Positions 8,215 to 16,818 of a DNA stretch of 64,000 nucleotides are shown here, in pieces. The notes below the pieces were generated by a model. It searched no databases, was not told the DNA's origin, and was given only the letters and a program-made list of their open reading frames with translations. The stretch's first letter is position 1. Every line of letters begins with the position of its first letter. Both the position numbers and the translations under genes were made by a program. Origin of the DNA: JAGIBJ01 sp032119795 (GTDB lineage: Bacteria > Actinomycetota > Thermoleophilia > Solirubrobacterales > Solirubrobacteraceae). The DNA lies in contig JAUMFO010000001.1 of NCBI GenBank assembly GCA_032119795.1, positions 1 through 64,000 of the forward strand. Direction: 5' to 3'.

Positions 8215-8882
8215 GCGGCCATCTCCTGCTCGAGGGCCGCACGCACGCGCGAGCGGGCGCGGTGCAGCAGCACGCGCTGATTGCCTTCGCTGATCTCGAG
8301 CGCGTCGCAGACCTCGGGGGCGTCCCAGCCCTCGATGTCGCGGAGCGTCATCACGGTGCGCTGCGCTGGCGGGAGGTCGTCGATCGCGCGGCGGATCGCG
8401 CTGATCGTCTCCCGTGATTCCAGGCGCTCGACGGGTTGCTCGTCCCACCGTGGCGGAGGAGAAGCCCAGTGCCCGGCGACGCGGTGCCCCTCGGGATGGA
8501 ACCGGCTGGCGTCGACGGCGGAGAACTCCTCCCCCGTCTCGTCGCTGGCCAGCGATGCAAACGGCACGGTGCGCTTCTCGCGTACGCCGCGGGTCTTGGC
8601 CTGGTTCATGAGGATCCGGAAGACCCAGGTGCGCACCGAGGAGCGCCCCTCGAAGCGGTCGATGCCACGCAGGACGGCCAGCCACGTGTCTTGCACGACC
8701 TCCTCCGCGATCGCCTGCGTGGCGACGTGCATCCGCGCGACACGCAGCATGCTCGGGGTCCACCGGTCGACGAGCGTCGTGAACGCCACGGCGTCACCCT
8801 GCCGCAGCCTGGCGAGAAGGAGGCGCTCCTCGGCGCCCGCCGCAGCGAGTTCTTCCGGCGTGGGAGTCGGGAGGGATCCCAT
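8211..8882 (-). CDS. ECF-family RNA polymerase sigma factor
   Basis: A 223-residue group IV sigma factor. Region 2 (about residues 25-97) has the conserved core-binding stretch AEEVVQDTWLAVLRGIDRFEGRSSVRTWVFRI. Region 4 (about residues 155-215) has DDLPPAQRTVMTLRDIEGW and a helix-turn-helix ending in LHRARSRVR. The linker between them is long (about 50 residues) and acidic/Pro-rich. It is followed by its zinc anti-sigma factor in a GTGA overlap. The target promoters are unknown; autoregulation from the 270-base upstream gap is likely, but I see no certain promoter there. Confidence 0.95.
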   Translation of the reverse strand: MGSLPTPTPEELAAAGAEERLLLARLRQGDAVAFTTLVDRWTPSMLRVARMHVATQAIAEEVVQDTWLAVLRGIDRFEGRSSVRTWVFRILMNQAKTRGVREKRTVPFASLASDETGEEFSAVDASRFHPEGHRVAGHWASPPPRWDEQPVERLESRETISAIRRAIDDLPPAQRTVMTLRDIEGWDAPEVCDALEISEGNQRVLLHRARSRVRAALEQEMAA

Positions 8883-9122
8883 CGACGGAGATCATCATGC
8901 GGCCTGACTCGCGCGGCTGCAAGAACAAAATCTGAACGCGCGGCTCCGGCTGGCCAACCAGGGCTTGTTTGTTGGAGGCCGGCATCTAGGGCAGTCCATC
9001 CAGCACGCAGGAGCGTTACAGCCGTCTTTGCCGACTCGCCGCCAGCGTTCTCGCGCCGGCAGCGCCCTGGGCGTCACAGACTCCGGCCACAAGCCGCCGC
9101 AACGAAGGCGTCCTAGAACGCG

Positions 9123-9143
9123 AAAAGCCCGCATATGCGGGCT
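9123..9143 (-). terminator. Rho-independent terminator of tRNA-Asn
   Basis: AGCCCGCAT/ATGCGGGCT (9126-9143) is a perfect 9+9 palindrome immediately downstream of the tRNA on the minus strand, followed by TTTT (9126-9123). Confidence 0.85.
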
Positions 9144-9152
9144 CTTCTCGGA

Positions 9153-9224
9153 CTGGGAGGGCGGGACTCGAACCCGCAACCCTTCGATTAACAGTCGAAT
9201 GCTCTGCCATTGAGCTACCTCCCA
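9153..9224 (-). tRNA. tRNA-Asn (anticodon GTT)
   Basis: On the minus strand a 72-nt cloverleaf. The seven-pair acceptor stem is TGGGAGG with CCTCCCA. The D arm holds AGCTCAATGGCAGAGC, and the anticodon arm is TTCGA-CTGTTAA-TCGAA with GTT at positions 34-36. The T arm is GCGGGTTCGAGTCCCGC. The discriminator base is G, as expected for asparagine. The 3' CCA is not encoded. It lies downstream of dnaG on the same strand. Confidence 0.97.
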
Positions 9225-9322
9225 ATGAGGTCCCGCGTGAACGGGGCGCCCATAGTATCGGCATCAGCGCCGAGACGTTGACTCGTGCGTGCCAGCCGTC
9301 ACCTGCAGGGCTTTTGAGGGCC

Positions 9323-11263
9323 CTACGCCTCCATGTTGGCTTCCATCGCGTCGTCGAGGCGTCGGCGCAGGTCGGCCCCTTGGCGTTGGAGCGCGTCGAC
9401 GGAACCGCCCGAGCGGCGAGCCTCGTCGATCTGGCGCATCACGCGGCGGATCTCCATCTGCACGATCTCGAGTTCGAGCAGGGCCGGGCGTGCGTCCATC
9501 GTGGAAGCTCGCATCAGCACGTCGCGGGCGACGCCGGAGAGTTCGTCGTCGCCGGGCAGCTGCCCACCCTCGTCTCCCCCAGCCTGCAGCCACTGCGCCA
9601 CGGCGCGCACGTGCGGAACACGTAGATCGGTGAGGTCGAGGGCAGCCAGCTGCGCACGACCCGGCTTCCCGAGGGCGACCATCATCGCCACCAGGACGCG
9701 TTCTTGCTCGTCGAAGGGATCCAGCCGACGGGGGGCGTGGCGAACCGGCCCGGTCGCCGTCGCCGGACCTTGCCCGCGGGCGGGCGCATGATCGGGGTAG
9801 ACGTCGTAGCCGGGATCGCCGTCATAGTCGGCGAACGGCTCCGAGCGGTCCTCAAACGGCGCGCCGACGCCACGCTGCGGCCCGAATCCCTGGTTCGGCG
9901 GCCCACTTTGGCCGCCGCGGCCCTGGAAGCCGGGGTCACCTACCGGGCGCGGCGGTGGCGGAGCCGCTCGCACGACGCGGTCGACGATGTTCGGCCCGAG
10001 CTGCAGACGCTCCGCGGTCTGCTGCACGAGTTCCTCACGCAGCGCGCCCTCCCCGAGCTCGCCGATGATCGGGGCGATTTTGGCGAGGGCCTCATCACGC
10101 AGCTCCGCCGAGGAGAGGTCGGAGTTCTTGATGATCCGCCCCACCCGGAACCGCGAAAAGTGCATCGGGGCAGCCAGCGCCGCCTTGAGTTCCTCGCCAC
10201 GGCCGTCCTGGACCAGCTCGGCAGGATCGCGCCCGTCTGGAAGCTCGGCGACGCGCAACTCCAGACGCGAGCCGCGAGCCAGCCCAGCCGCCTTCTCCAT
10301 CGCGGCCTCGCCGGCGCCGTCGGGATCCAAGGCCAGCACGAGCAGCGGCGCCAGCCGTGAGAGCTCCGTGACCTGCTCTGGCGTCATCGCCGTGCCCATC
10401 AGGGCGACGACGTGGGCGACCCCGATCTGCCGCAGCGCGACGACGTCGGTGTAGCCCTCGACCAGCACGACCACTCCGCTCTTGGCCGCCGCAGAGCGCG
10501 CGAGGTGCAGGCCAAAGAGCTGGCGCCCCTTGTGGAAGAGTTCGTTCTCAGAGGTATTGAGGTACTTCGGCTTCTGATCGGCCGTCATCGCGCGTGCGCC
10601 GAACCCTCGGACCTGCCCACGGGCGTCGCAAAGCGGGAACGTGATCCGGCCGCGGAACCGATCGTTCGGGAGGCCTCGGCCGCCCTTCTTGGGCAGCGCG
10701 AGGCCGGCATCGATCAGCATCTTGGGATCGACGCCTGCCTTCGAGGACGCAACGACGAGCTTGTCCCAGGCGTTGGGCGCGAAACCCACGCGGAACGCCT
10801 TGAGCGCCTCCTCCGTCAGCCCGCGACCAAGCAGGTAGTTACGGGCGTCCTCGCCCTCTGGCGAGGTCCACAGCGTCCGCTCGTAGAACCCTGCGGCGCG
10901 CTCGACCAGCGCAAGCAGCTGCTGCTGGCGCTTGCGCCGCGCCGCCGCTTTGGGATCGTCATCCATGATCTCGAGCTGGACGCCGTACCGGTTGCCAAGA
11001 AACTCGATCGCGCTGTTGAAGTCGATGCCTTCGGTTTCCTGCACGAAGGAGAAGCAGTCGCCGCCGGCCTGGCAGCCGAAGCAGTGGTAGAGCTTGCGGT
11101 CGGCGTCGACACTCATCGACGGCGAGCGCTCCTCGTGGAAGCAGCAGCGGCCCATGTAGCTCGCCGAGCCCGAGCGCTTGAGCTCGGTCTTCGTCTGCAC
11201 CAGATCGACCATGTCCACCGCGTCCTTGACGCGCTGTTTGGTCTCAGGGGTGTAACGGGGCAT
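9323..11263 (-). CDS. dnaG: DNA primase
   Basis: A 646-residue bacterial primase that makes RNA primers at the replication fork. The N-terminal CHC2 zinc ribbon uses Cys40, His43, Cys61 and Cys64. The TOPRIM domain shows VLVEGYTDV and LALDPDGAG, giving the catalytic Glu and the two metal-binding Asp residues. A Gly/Pro/Gln-rich linker (about residues 440-530) leads to the C-terminal helicase-binding region. It lies 94 bases downstream of dgt on the same strand, a frequent neighbour. The usual following gene rpoD is absent; tRNA-Asn follows instead. Confidence 0.98.
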   Translation of the reverse strand: MPRYTPETKQRVKDAVDMVDLVQTKTELKRSGSASYMGRCCFHEERSPSMSVDADRKLYHCFGCQAGGDCFSFVQETEGIDFNSAIEFLGNRYGVQLEIMDDDPKAAARRKRQQQLLALVERAAGFYERTLWTSPEGEDARNYLLGRGLTEEALKAFRVGFAPNAWDKLVVASSKAGVDPKMLIDAGLALPKKGGRGLPNDRFRGRITFPLCDARGQVRGFGARAMTADQKPKYLNTSENELFHKGRQLFGLHLARSAAAKSGVVVLVEGYTDVVALRQIGVAHVVALMGTAMTPEQVTELSRLAPLLVLALDPDGAGEAAMEKAAGLARGSRLELRVAELPDGRDPAELVQDGRGEELKAALAAPMHFSRFRVGRIIKNSDLSSAELRDEALAKIAPIIGELGEGALREELVQQTAERLQLGPNIVDRVVRAAPPPPRPVGDPGFQGRGGQSGPPNQGFGPQRGVGAPFEDRSEPFADYDGDPGYDVYPDHAPARGQGPATATGPVRHAPRRLDPFDEQERVLVAMMVALGKPGRAQLAALDLTDLRVPHVRAVAQWLQAGGDEGGQLPGDDELSGVARDVLMRASTMDARPALLELEIVQMEIRRVMRQIDEARRSGGSVDALQRQGADLRRRLDDAMEANMEA

Positions 11264-11357
11264 CGGCAGTCCTACGTTACCGGCGGTCGGCGCCAGGCAC
11301 CCTCGACCAACGCCGCCGCAACCGGGAGCGGTTGCATGCGCCCCAGCTGGGACGCAA

Positions 11358-12383
11358 TCAGGGGATGTCGAACGCCCGCGGGACCGTCAGCCCCACGAAC
11401 GTGCGGACGGCAAAGCCGTCGGTCATCCCCGCCACCCAGTCGACGATCCGCTCCTCGAGGGTCGTCTGTGCCGGCCAAGGCGGCGGAAGAAGCTCTGGGT
11501 GGGCTTCGTAGTGCTCGAGGAGTCCCCCGAGGACCGACTCGATCCGCGAGTGCTCCTGGCGTGCCGTCTCGCCGAGGTAGACGGCGTCGAACATGAACTT
11601 GCGCAGGACGTCCATCGCCTCGCCGGCCTCCGCGCCCTGCTCGATCACGCCGCGCTGCGCCGAGGTGGCCACGAGGTCGTCGACGAGCGTGTCGATGCGG
11701 TCGGTCCCGGCGCTGCCGAGCACGTCGACCACATGCTTGGGCAGCTCGCGCTCGTCGAGCACGCCGGCGCGGATCGCGTCGTCGACGTCATGCGACAGGT
11801 ACGCGATGCGGTCGACGACGCGGACGATCGCACCCTCGAGCGTGAGCGGCGCGGGAGCGCGGCCGCTGTGGGTCGCGATTCCGTCGACGACGCTCCGACA
11901 GAGATTCAGGCCGGTCCCTCCTCGCTCGAGGCGCTCGACGATCCGCACCGAGTGCTCCCAGTGCCGGAAGCCGTCTGCGCCGCGGGCCGTGAGCCAACGG
12001 TCCAGGACGTCCTCGCCGATGTGCCCAAACGGCGGGTGACCGAGGTCATGGCCGACGCCGATCGCCTCGACGAGATCCTCGTTGAGGCCAAGGGCGCGGG
12101 CGACCGTCCTGGCGATCCCGGTCACCTCCAGGGTGTGGGTGAGCCGGGTGCGGAAGTGGTCGCCGGTCGGCGCGACGAAGACCTGCGTCTTTTGCTTGAG
12201 CCGCCGGAACGCCTTGCTGTGCACGATCCGGTCGCGGTCGCGCTGCAGCGGCGTGCGACTCGGCGCTTCGGGCTCGGGCCGTTCGCGCACCGCTGGGTAG
12301 GTCGGGCAGGCCAGATCAGACAGCGTCGCAGCCTCGCGCGCCCGCTGGCGATCGTGAAACCCGGTCGGATCGTGAAGCGGCAC
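11358..12383 (-). CDS. dgt: Deoxyguanosinetriphosphate triphosphohydrolase-like HD protein
   Basis: A 341-residue HD-domain dNTP triphosphohydrolase of the shorter Dgt type. It carries RDRIVHSKAFRRLKQKTQVF near the N-terminus, the metal-binding RLTHTLEV (His), and GHDLGHPPFGH (His-Asp). It hydrolyses dGTP or other dNTPs to the nucleoside plus tripolyphosphate and thereby limits dNTP pools. The start is GTG (VPLHDPTGF). It is divergent from the SdrD_B-repeat protein and probably co-transcribed with dnaG. Confidence 0.95.
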   Translation of the reverse strand: MPLHDPTGFHDRQRAREAATLSDLACPTYPAVRERPEPEAPSRTPLQRDRDRIVHSKAFRRLKQKTQVFVAPTGDHFRTRLTHTLEVTGIARTVARALGLNEDLVEAIGVGHDLGHPPFGHIGEDVLDRWLTARGADGFRHWEHSVRIVERLERGGTGLNLCRSVVDGIATHSGRAPAPLTLEGAIVRVVDRIAYLSHDVDDAIRAGVLDERELPKHVVDVLGSAGTDRIDTLVDDLVATSAQRGVIEQGAEAGEAMDVLRKFMFDAVYLGETARQEHSRIESVLGGLLEHYEAHPELLPPPWPAQTTLEERIVDWVAGMTDGFAVRTFVGLTVPRAFDIP

Positions 12384-12475
12384 TGGCTCGGACGGTAGCT
12401 GGTCGACATCCCGGCGTTCTCCGAAATGACTCGAAATTGGTTGGCAAGCGCGGGAGCGACCGGGAAACTGCAGGA

Positions 12476-14152
12476 ATGTCAGCCCCGCGCGCGCACGAAT
12501 CCAGGCCAGCAGCCGCCTTGACCGGCGCCCTCACTGCGGTCGTCGCGCTCGCGCTCTGGGCCGCACCGGTGCAGGCTGCAATGGCACCGAAGAAGAAGGC
12601 CACCACGATCTCGGGCGTCGTCTGGGCGGACGCCGACGGCGACGGCGTCCGCGACCAGGGCGAAGCGCTCGTCCAGGGCGCCAAAGTGGCGATCACGCGC
12701 AAATCAGGCAAGGCCTTCAAACCTTCCAAGACCCTCACGACGTCGAAGAAGGGCGCGTACTCCTACACCGTCCGCGCGAGTGGCAAGTTCCGGGTGGCTG
12801 TGACCTTGCCCGCAGGGTTCTCCACGTTCTCGCCGGCGAACCGAGGTAGTGACCGACTGGATTCGGACCTGTTCGACACCGGATCGAGCGCGACGCTTTC
12901 CGTGCGCCGTGGGGGCACTTCGAAGCGGATCGACGCAGGGCTGCGCAGGGCCGTCGCGCCCACCGCCCCGTTCACGCAGACGGTGCCGGCCGCGGGACCG
13001 CCCGAGACGCCACCGGCGCCGACGACGCCCACGCCGGGTCCGACGACCCCAACACCGACGACTCCGGCGCCATCGACGACCGTGCCCGTGGGCGACATCG
13101 TCTGGTCCGATAGCGACCAGGACGGTCGGCAAGACCCGGGCGAGCCTGGACTCGCCGGCGTCCACGTCAAGCTGCTCTCGAGCGCTGGCGTCCCCATCGC
13201 AGAGACGACCTCGGCGACCTCCGGCGCGTTCACATTCACGGCGACGATCGGGACGGTCTACCGGCTGCGGGCCGATCTCCCGGCTGGCGCGGTGTTCTCC
13301 CCAAAGAACGTCGGCGTGTCCAGCAGCGACTCCGACATCAGCCCCACCGGTGCAGCGACGTCCTACAGCGACCTCTTCACCGCGTCGGCGTCGCTCGCCA
13401 AGCTCGGTATCGGGATCTCCTTCCCCGGCACCAGCCAACTCGGCAACCGCGTGTTCGAGGACCGCGACGGCAACGGCCTCTATAGCGACCCAACGGACCG
13501 TGCGATGTCGGGGATCACCGTGAACCTCTGGAACGAGAGCCGCAGCCAGATCATCGCCACGACCACCACCTCGAGCGCGGGGCTCTACGCACTGCAGGCG
13601 CCGCGCGGCGCGACGTATGTCCTGCAGTTCGTGGCGGCCTCGTACTACCTCGTGTCACCGAAGGACGCCGGCGATGACACGCTCGACTCCGACATCTTCG
13701 AGACCGGCGCCAACAAATACTTCACCGCGCCTTTTGCCGTGGGAACAGCTCCGAACGGCACCCTCGACGCCGGGTTCATCACACCTGCGACCCTCGGCAA
13801 CCGTGTGTGGGACGACGTCGACGCCGACGGCATCCAGGACCCTGGCGAGCCGGGACTGGCCGGGGTGACCGTCCAGCTGTGGAACGCCGCCAAGAGCAAA
13901 GTCTTCTCCCAGACCGTGTCTTCGTCCACCGGTGCCTACGAGTTGAAGGCACCGGGCGCCCAGAACTACCGGATCCGAGCGGTCCTGCCATCTGCTGGGA
14001 CGGCCTTCTCACCCAAGGACCAGGGCGGCGCCGAGTCAGACGACTCCGACATCAACCCCACCGGAGTCAACCTCGGATTCACCGACATCATCGCCGTCGA
14101 CATCAGCCTGATCTCGACCACCATCTACGACATCGGGATCGACCAGCCCTAG
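12476..14152 (+). CDS. Secreted protein with four SdrD_B-like repeats
   Basis: 558 residues from the ATG at 12476, preceded by CAGGA. The signal peptide runs about residues 13-35, ending PVQA. Four B-type Ig-like repeats follow, each starting with a (G.VW.D.DGDG..D.GE) signature: ISGVVWADADGDG, VGDIVWSDSDQDG, LGNRVFEDRDGNG and LGNRVWDDVDADG. The Asp-rich loops imply Ca2+ binding, as in staphylococcal SdrD. A Pro/Thr-rich linker separates repeats 1 and 2. No LPXTG sorting motif or C-terminal anchor is present, so it is either released or held non-covalently. A TTG at 12437 is a weaker upstream start. Confidence 0.9.
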   Translation: MSAPRAHESRPAAALTGALTAVVALALWAAPVQAAMAPKKKATTISGVVWADADGDGVRDQGEALVQGAKVAITRKSGKAFKPSKTLTTSKKGAYSYTVRASGKFRVAVTLPAGFSTFSPANRGSDRLDSDLFDTGSSATLSVRRGGTSKRIDAGLRRAVAPTAPFTQTVPAAGPPETPPAPTTPTPGPTTPTPTTPAPSTTVPVGDIVWSDSDQDGRQDPGEPGLAGVHVKLLSSAGVPIAETTSATSGAFTFTATIGTVYRLRADLPAGAVFSPKNVGVSSSDSDISPTGAATSYSDLFTASASLAKLGIGISFPGTSQLGNRVFEDRDGNGLYSDPTDRAMSGITVNLWNESRSQIIATTTTSSAGLYALQAPRGATYVLQFVAASYYLVSPKDAGDDTLDSDIFETGANKYFTAPFAVGTAPNGTLDAGFITPATLGNRVWDDVDADGIQDPGEPGLAGVTVQLWNAAKSKVFSQTVSSSTGAYELKAPGAQNYRIRAVLPSAGTAFSPKDQGGAESDDSDINPTGVNLGFTDIIAVDISLISTTIYDIGIDQP

Positions 14153-14175
14153 CGTTCCGCCCGGGGCCGGCCGCG

Positions 14176-14904
14176 TCAGGACTCGATGCGGAGCGACCGC
14201 AGTCGCGCGCCGAGGTGGTGCTCGGCGAGGTCGGTGATGGCACGGTCGACTTGACGACCGACGAACACCGCGGGCTGTGGCGCACCCGCCAGCGGCGAGC
14301 CGATCATCGCCCGCATCACATCCGGCACGTCGGCGTGGACGCCGAACCCGGCCTCCCCGAGGCACGCTTTGCAGACGAGCCCGCCGTCGGCGCCTGAGAA
14401 CCCGACGAGCGGCGGCGGGTTGCCGCAGCGGGCGCACTCGGCCAGCTGCGGCGCGAGGCCCGCGGCGAGCAGTAGCTTGATCCGGAAGGCCAGCTGCCGG
14501 CCCGGGTTGGCGGCGGTCGGGTCACGGTCGAGCTGCCCGAGGTGGTTGACGAGCAGATGAAACGCCGGCGGGTGCGCCTCGCCGTCGCCGAAGAGTCGAC
14601 CTACGTCGTCGCAGGCGTGCAGCGCGGCATCGATCGCGTCGAGGCGCTCGCGCAGGCGCAGCATCGCGGCGATCGTCGAGACGCCCGTGACGGTCGCAAT
14701 GTCGCCGCGGCCTTCGTGCAGCTGCAACTCCACGTAGGACGGCGGCTCAAGCCGGCCGCCAAGTTTGCTCTTCGGGCGGCGGGCTCCGCGGGCGATGACG
14801 GAGCGCTGGCCGTACTCGGGCGTGAAGACGTGCAAGATGCGGTCGGCTTCGCCGTACTTCATCGAGCGCAGGACCACCGCCTCGGTCTGGACTGGGCCCG
14901 CCAT
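14176..14904 (-). CDS. recO: DNA repair protein RecO
   Basis: A 242-residue RecO with an N-terminal OB fold (VQTEAVVLRSMKYGEADRIL, a close match to the family opening) and a C-terminal helical part carrying a zinc-binding CARCG/CKAC cysteine set. It loads RecA onto SSB-coated DNA with RecR in recombinational repair. It is convergent with the SdrD_B protein, with 23 bases between the stops. Confidence 0.96.
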   Translation of the reverse strand: MAGPVQTEAVVLRSMKYGEADRILHVFTPEYGQRSVIARGARRPKSKLGGRLEPPSYVELQLHEGRGDIATVTGVSTIAAMLRLRERLDAIDAALHACDDVGRLFGDGEAHPPAFHLLVNHLGQLDRDPTAANPGRQLAFRIKLLLAAGLAPQLAECARCGNPPPLVGFSGADGGLVCKACLGEAGFGVHADVPDVMRAMIGSPLAGAPQPAVFVGRQVDRAITDLAEHHLGARLRSLRIES

Positions 14905-15010
14905 CAGGCCCTCACGCTAGCGACGACCGCGGGCGCGCTCCGCCTTCCCGATCGGGCCGGGGATCCCAGCCGCCGCAGGCTGCGCCGAGCCTTCCCGCTA
15001 GCCTCATGGC

Positions 15011-15265
15011 ATGGCCGAAGTCGTCGTCTACTCCAAGGTTCCCTGCCCGTACTGCGTGCAGGTCGAGCGTCTGCTCCAAGCCCGCGAGATCCCCTACGAG
15101 AAGATCGACCTCACCGGCGATGCCGCCGGCATCTCCGACCTGAGCGCCCGGACCGGCATGTTCACGCTGCCGCAGGTCTTCGTGAACGGCAAGCTCGTCG
15201 GCGGCTACACCGAGACGGCCGCCGCAGACAAGTCCGGCGAACTCGCGAAACTGGTTGCCGCCTAG
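15011..15265 (+). CDS. grxC: Glutaredoxin
   Basis: An 84-residue single-domain glutaredoxin. The dithiol active site CPYC is at residues 12-15, after VVVYSKVP. The cis-proline loop is TLPQVF, and GGYTE is the C-terminal glutathione-binding motif. It reduces protein or glutathione mixed disulfides in the cytoplasm. Its stop and the stop of the convergent membrane gene share the four bases CTAG (15262-15265). The partner thiol in this lineage could be mycothiol rather than glutathione; the sequence does not decide. Confidence 0.95.
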   Translation: MAEVVVYSKVPCPYCVQVERLLQAREIPYEKIDLTGDAAGISDLSARTGMFTLPQVFVNGKLVGGYTETAAADKSGELAKLVAA

Positions 15266-15672
15266 GCGACGCTCTTGACCGGGCGCCGGGCCGCCCAGGT
15301 CGCCCACGCGATGTTGGCGATCCAGAGCGCCCCGAAGATCATGAGGATCGCGACCAGCGTCTCATTGGTCTCCCCCTGAGCGGCAGACACCACGCCCCAG
15401 ATGGCGAGGATGTACATCAGCATCTCGCCGGTCCGGAATGTCGCATCGCGGTAGATCGACTTCACGCGCTCGTCGCCGACGCCCGTGAGGATGCCGCCGA
15501 TGTCCTTGCCGCGGCGGCCTGCGGCGTAGAACGCTGCCGCCGAGGCGAGCAGCACTCCCGCGCAGGCAAACCCGAGGGCCAGATCGCCGCCATACCAACC
15601 AGCGCCAATACAGACGAGGGCAAACAGCACCTGGAACGCAATCCAGAAGGTCGTCGAACGCTGATAGATCAT
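15262..15672 (-). CDS. Four-helix membrane protein paired with XRE regulator
   Basis: 136 residues with four predicted membrane segments (about 8-26, 31-50, 85-103 and 107-127) and a cytosolic loop rich in Arg/Lys (AGRRGKDIGG). The ATG overlaps the TGA of the XRE gene (ATGA, 15669-15672), so the two are translationally coupled. Small XRE-regulator/membrane-protein pairs of this layout are common in Gram-positive bacteria and archaea, and their function is mostly unknown. I cannot assign a substrate or role. Confidence 0.85.
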   Translation of the reverse strand: MIYQRSTTFWIAFQVLFALVCIGAGWYGGDLALGFACAGVLLASAAAFYAAGRRGKDIGGILTGVGDERVKSIYRDATFRTGEMLMYILAIWGVVSAAQGETNETLVAILMIFGALWIANIAWATWAARRPVKSVA

Positions 15673-15878
15673 GAGTGAGGGCCTTCCTCGTTGGGGTCGA
15701 ACAGCGCTTCGACGCGAACGTCGAAGTACCGCGCGAGCGCAAAGGCGAGCGGGAGCGACGGCAGGTACCGGCCGGTCTCGATCGCGTTGATGGTCTGACG
15801 GGAGACGTCGACCGCGTCGCCGAGCGCTGCCTGCGACAGGCCGCGCGCAGTGCGCTGGGCTTTGACGTCGCTCTTCAC
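15669..15878 (-). CDS. XRE-family transcriptional regulator
   Basis: 69 residues consisting almost only of a Cro/CI helix-turn-helix (RTARGLSQAALGDAVDVSRQTINAIETGRY) plus a short tail, similar to YozG-type regulators. The GTG start at 15878 was chosen because the HTH then begins at residue 6. Seven bases upstream lies a -10, with a TTGACA at 17-bp spacing inside a large palindrome, so the mRNA is likely leaderless and the gene autoregulated. Confidence 0.92.
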   Translation of the reverse strand: MKSDVKAQRTARGLSQAALGDAVDVSRQTINAIETGRYLPSLPLAFALARYFDVRVEALFDPNEEGPHS

Positions 15879-15880
15879 GG

Positions 15881-15927
15881 ATGTAAAGCTAGCTTGACAC
15901 CCTCGGGGTGTCAAGGAAGCTTTACAT
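15881..15927 (-). promoter_or_regulatory. Palindromic operator with embedded promoter of the XRE/membrane pair
   Basis: Two 22-base arms, 15881-15902 and 15906-15927, match as an inverted repeat at 20 of 22 positions around a 3-base loop. On the minus strand the palindrome contains TTGACA (15914-15909), a 17-base spacer and TAGCTT (15891-15886), ending seven bases before the GTG at 15878. It is positioned as an autorepressor site for the XRE protein. Confidence 0.75.
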
Positions 15928-15951
15928 CGAGCGGCTTGCCATCAGCCGGCG

Positions 15952-16812
15952 CTAGCCCTTGCGCCGCGCTGAGCGCGGCAGCGTGCGTGGCGGCGGCTGG
16001 CAGACCTCGCACACGTAGGTCCCGCGCCCCGCGACCACGAGCTTCGTGATCGGCCCGCCGCAGTCCGGGCACTCCAGCCCCTCGCGGCGGTGCACGAGGA
16101 ACTCCCACTGGAAGCTGCCGCGGGCGCCGTCGAGGTGGCGGAAGTCGTCGATCGACGCGCCACCGGACTCGATGCCGAGCTGCAGCGACTCGACGATCCC
16201 CTCACGCAGCGGACCGATCTGCGCCGGCTTGACCTGCCTGCCAGGCCGCGCCGGGTGGATCCCCGCGCGAAACAGGGCCTCGTCGGCGTAGATGTTGCCG
16301 ATGCCGGCGATCTTCTTCTGATCGAGCAGGATCCCCTTCACCGGGGCGTCGCGATCCTTCAGGACCGCTCGAAGGACGGCGTCGGTGAACGCCTCAGGAT
16401 CGAGCGGTTCTGGGCCCAGGCGCGCGTCGAGATACGCCGTCGCCGCAGCGCGGTCCGGCAGAAGCAGGCCGGTGCCGAAGCGCCGCGGATCGCAGAAGGC
16501 GATGGCGTGCTCGTCGTCGAGCCAGATCCGGACCCGCTCATAGGGCACGTCGTTGGCGGCGTCCCAGAGAATGATGCCGGTCATCCGCAGGTGCATCAGC
16601 AGCTGCTGGCCATCGTCGAGGGCGACGATCAGGTGCTTGCCACGACGCTCGAGCGCGTCGATCCTGCGGCCGATCAGCTGCTCTTCGACCTCACCGGCGG
16701 GCTGCGGCGCGCACCAGCGCTCGTCGTCGATACGTGCGGCCGTGATCGTGCGGCCTTCGAGGTGAGGTGCCAGCTGACGGCGAACCGTCTCAACCTCGGG
16801 GAGTTCAGGCAC
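15952..16812 (-). CDS. mutM: Formamidopyrimidine-DNA glycosylase
   Basis: A 286-residue Fpg/MutM that excises 8-oxoguanine and other oxidised purines and nicks the abasic site. The catalytic N-terminus is MPELPEVE (Pro2, Glu3). The lysine loop is RGKHLIV, the helix-two-turn-helix contains the KKIAGIGNIYADE motif, and the C-terminal zinc finger is CPDC...CEVC. It is upstream of the XRE pair on the same strand but separated by that pair's own promoter. Confidence 0.97.
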   Translation of the reverse strand: MPELPEVETVRRQLAPHLEGRTITAARIDDERWCAPQPAGEVEEQLIGRRIDALERRGKHLIVALDDGQQLLMHLRMTGIILWDAANDVPYERVRIWLDDEHAIAFCDPRRFGTGLLLPDRAAATAYLDARLGPEPLDPEAFTDAVLRAVLKDRDAPVKGILLDQKKIAGIGNIYADEALFRAGIHPARPGRQVKPAQIGPLREGIVESLQLGIESGGASIDDFRHLDGARGSFQWEFLVHRREGLECPDCGGPITKLVVAGRGTYVCEVCQPPPRTLPRSARRKG

Positions 16813-16818
16813 GCGCGT

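Noticed and set aside
8883..9122. Small genes in the gap between the sigma factor and tRNA-Asn
   Set aside because: Short frames exist on both strands but are Arg/Ser-rich without SD or domain features; the gap probably holds the sigma operon promoter.
9153..9224. tRNA-Asn as an integration site for the accessory block
   Set aside because: The lower-GC block ends about 2 kb away and no partial tRNA copy is seen nearby.
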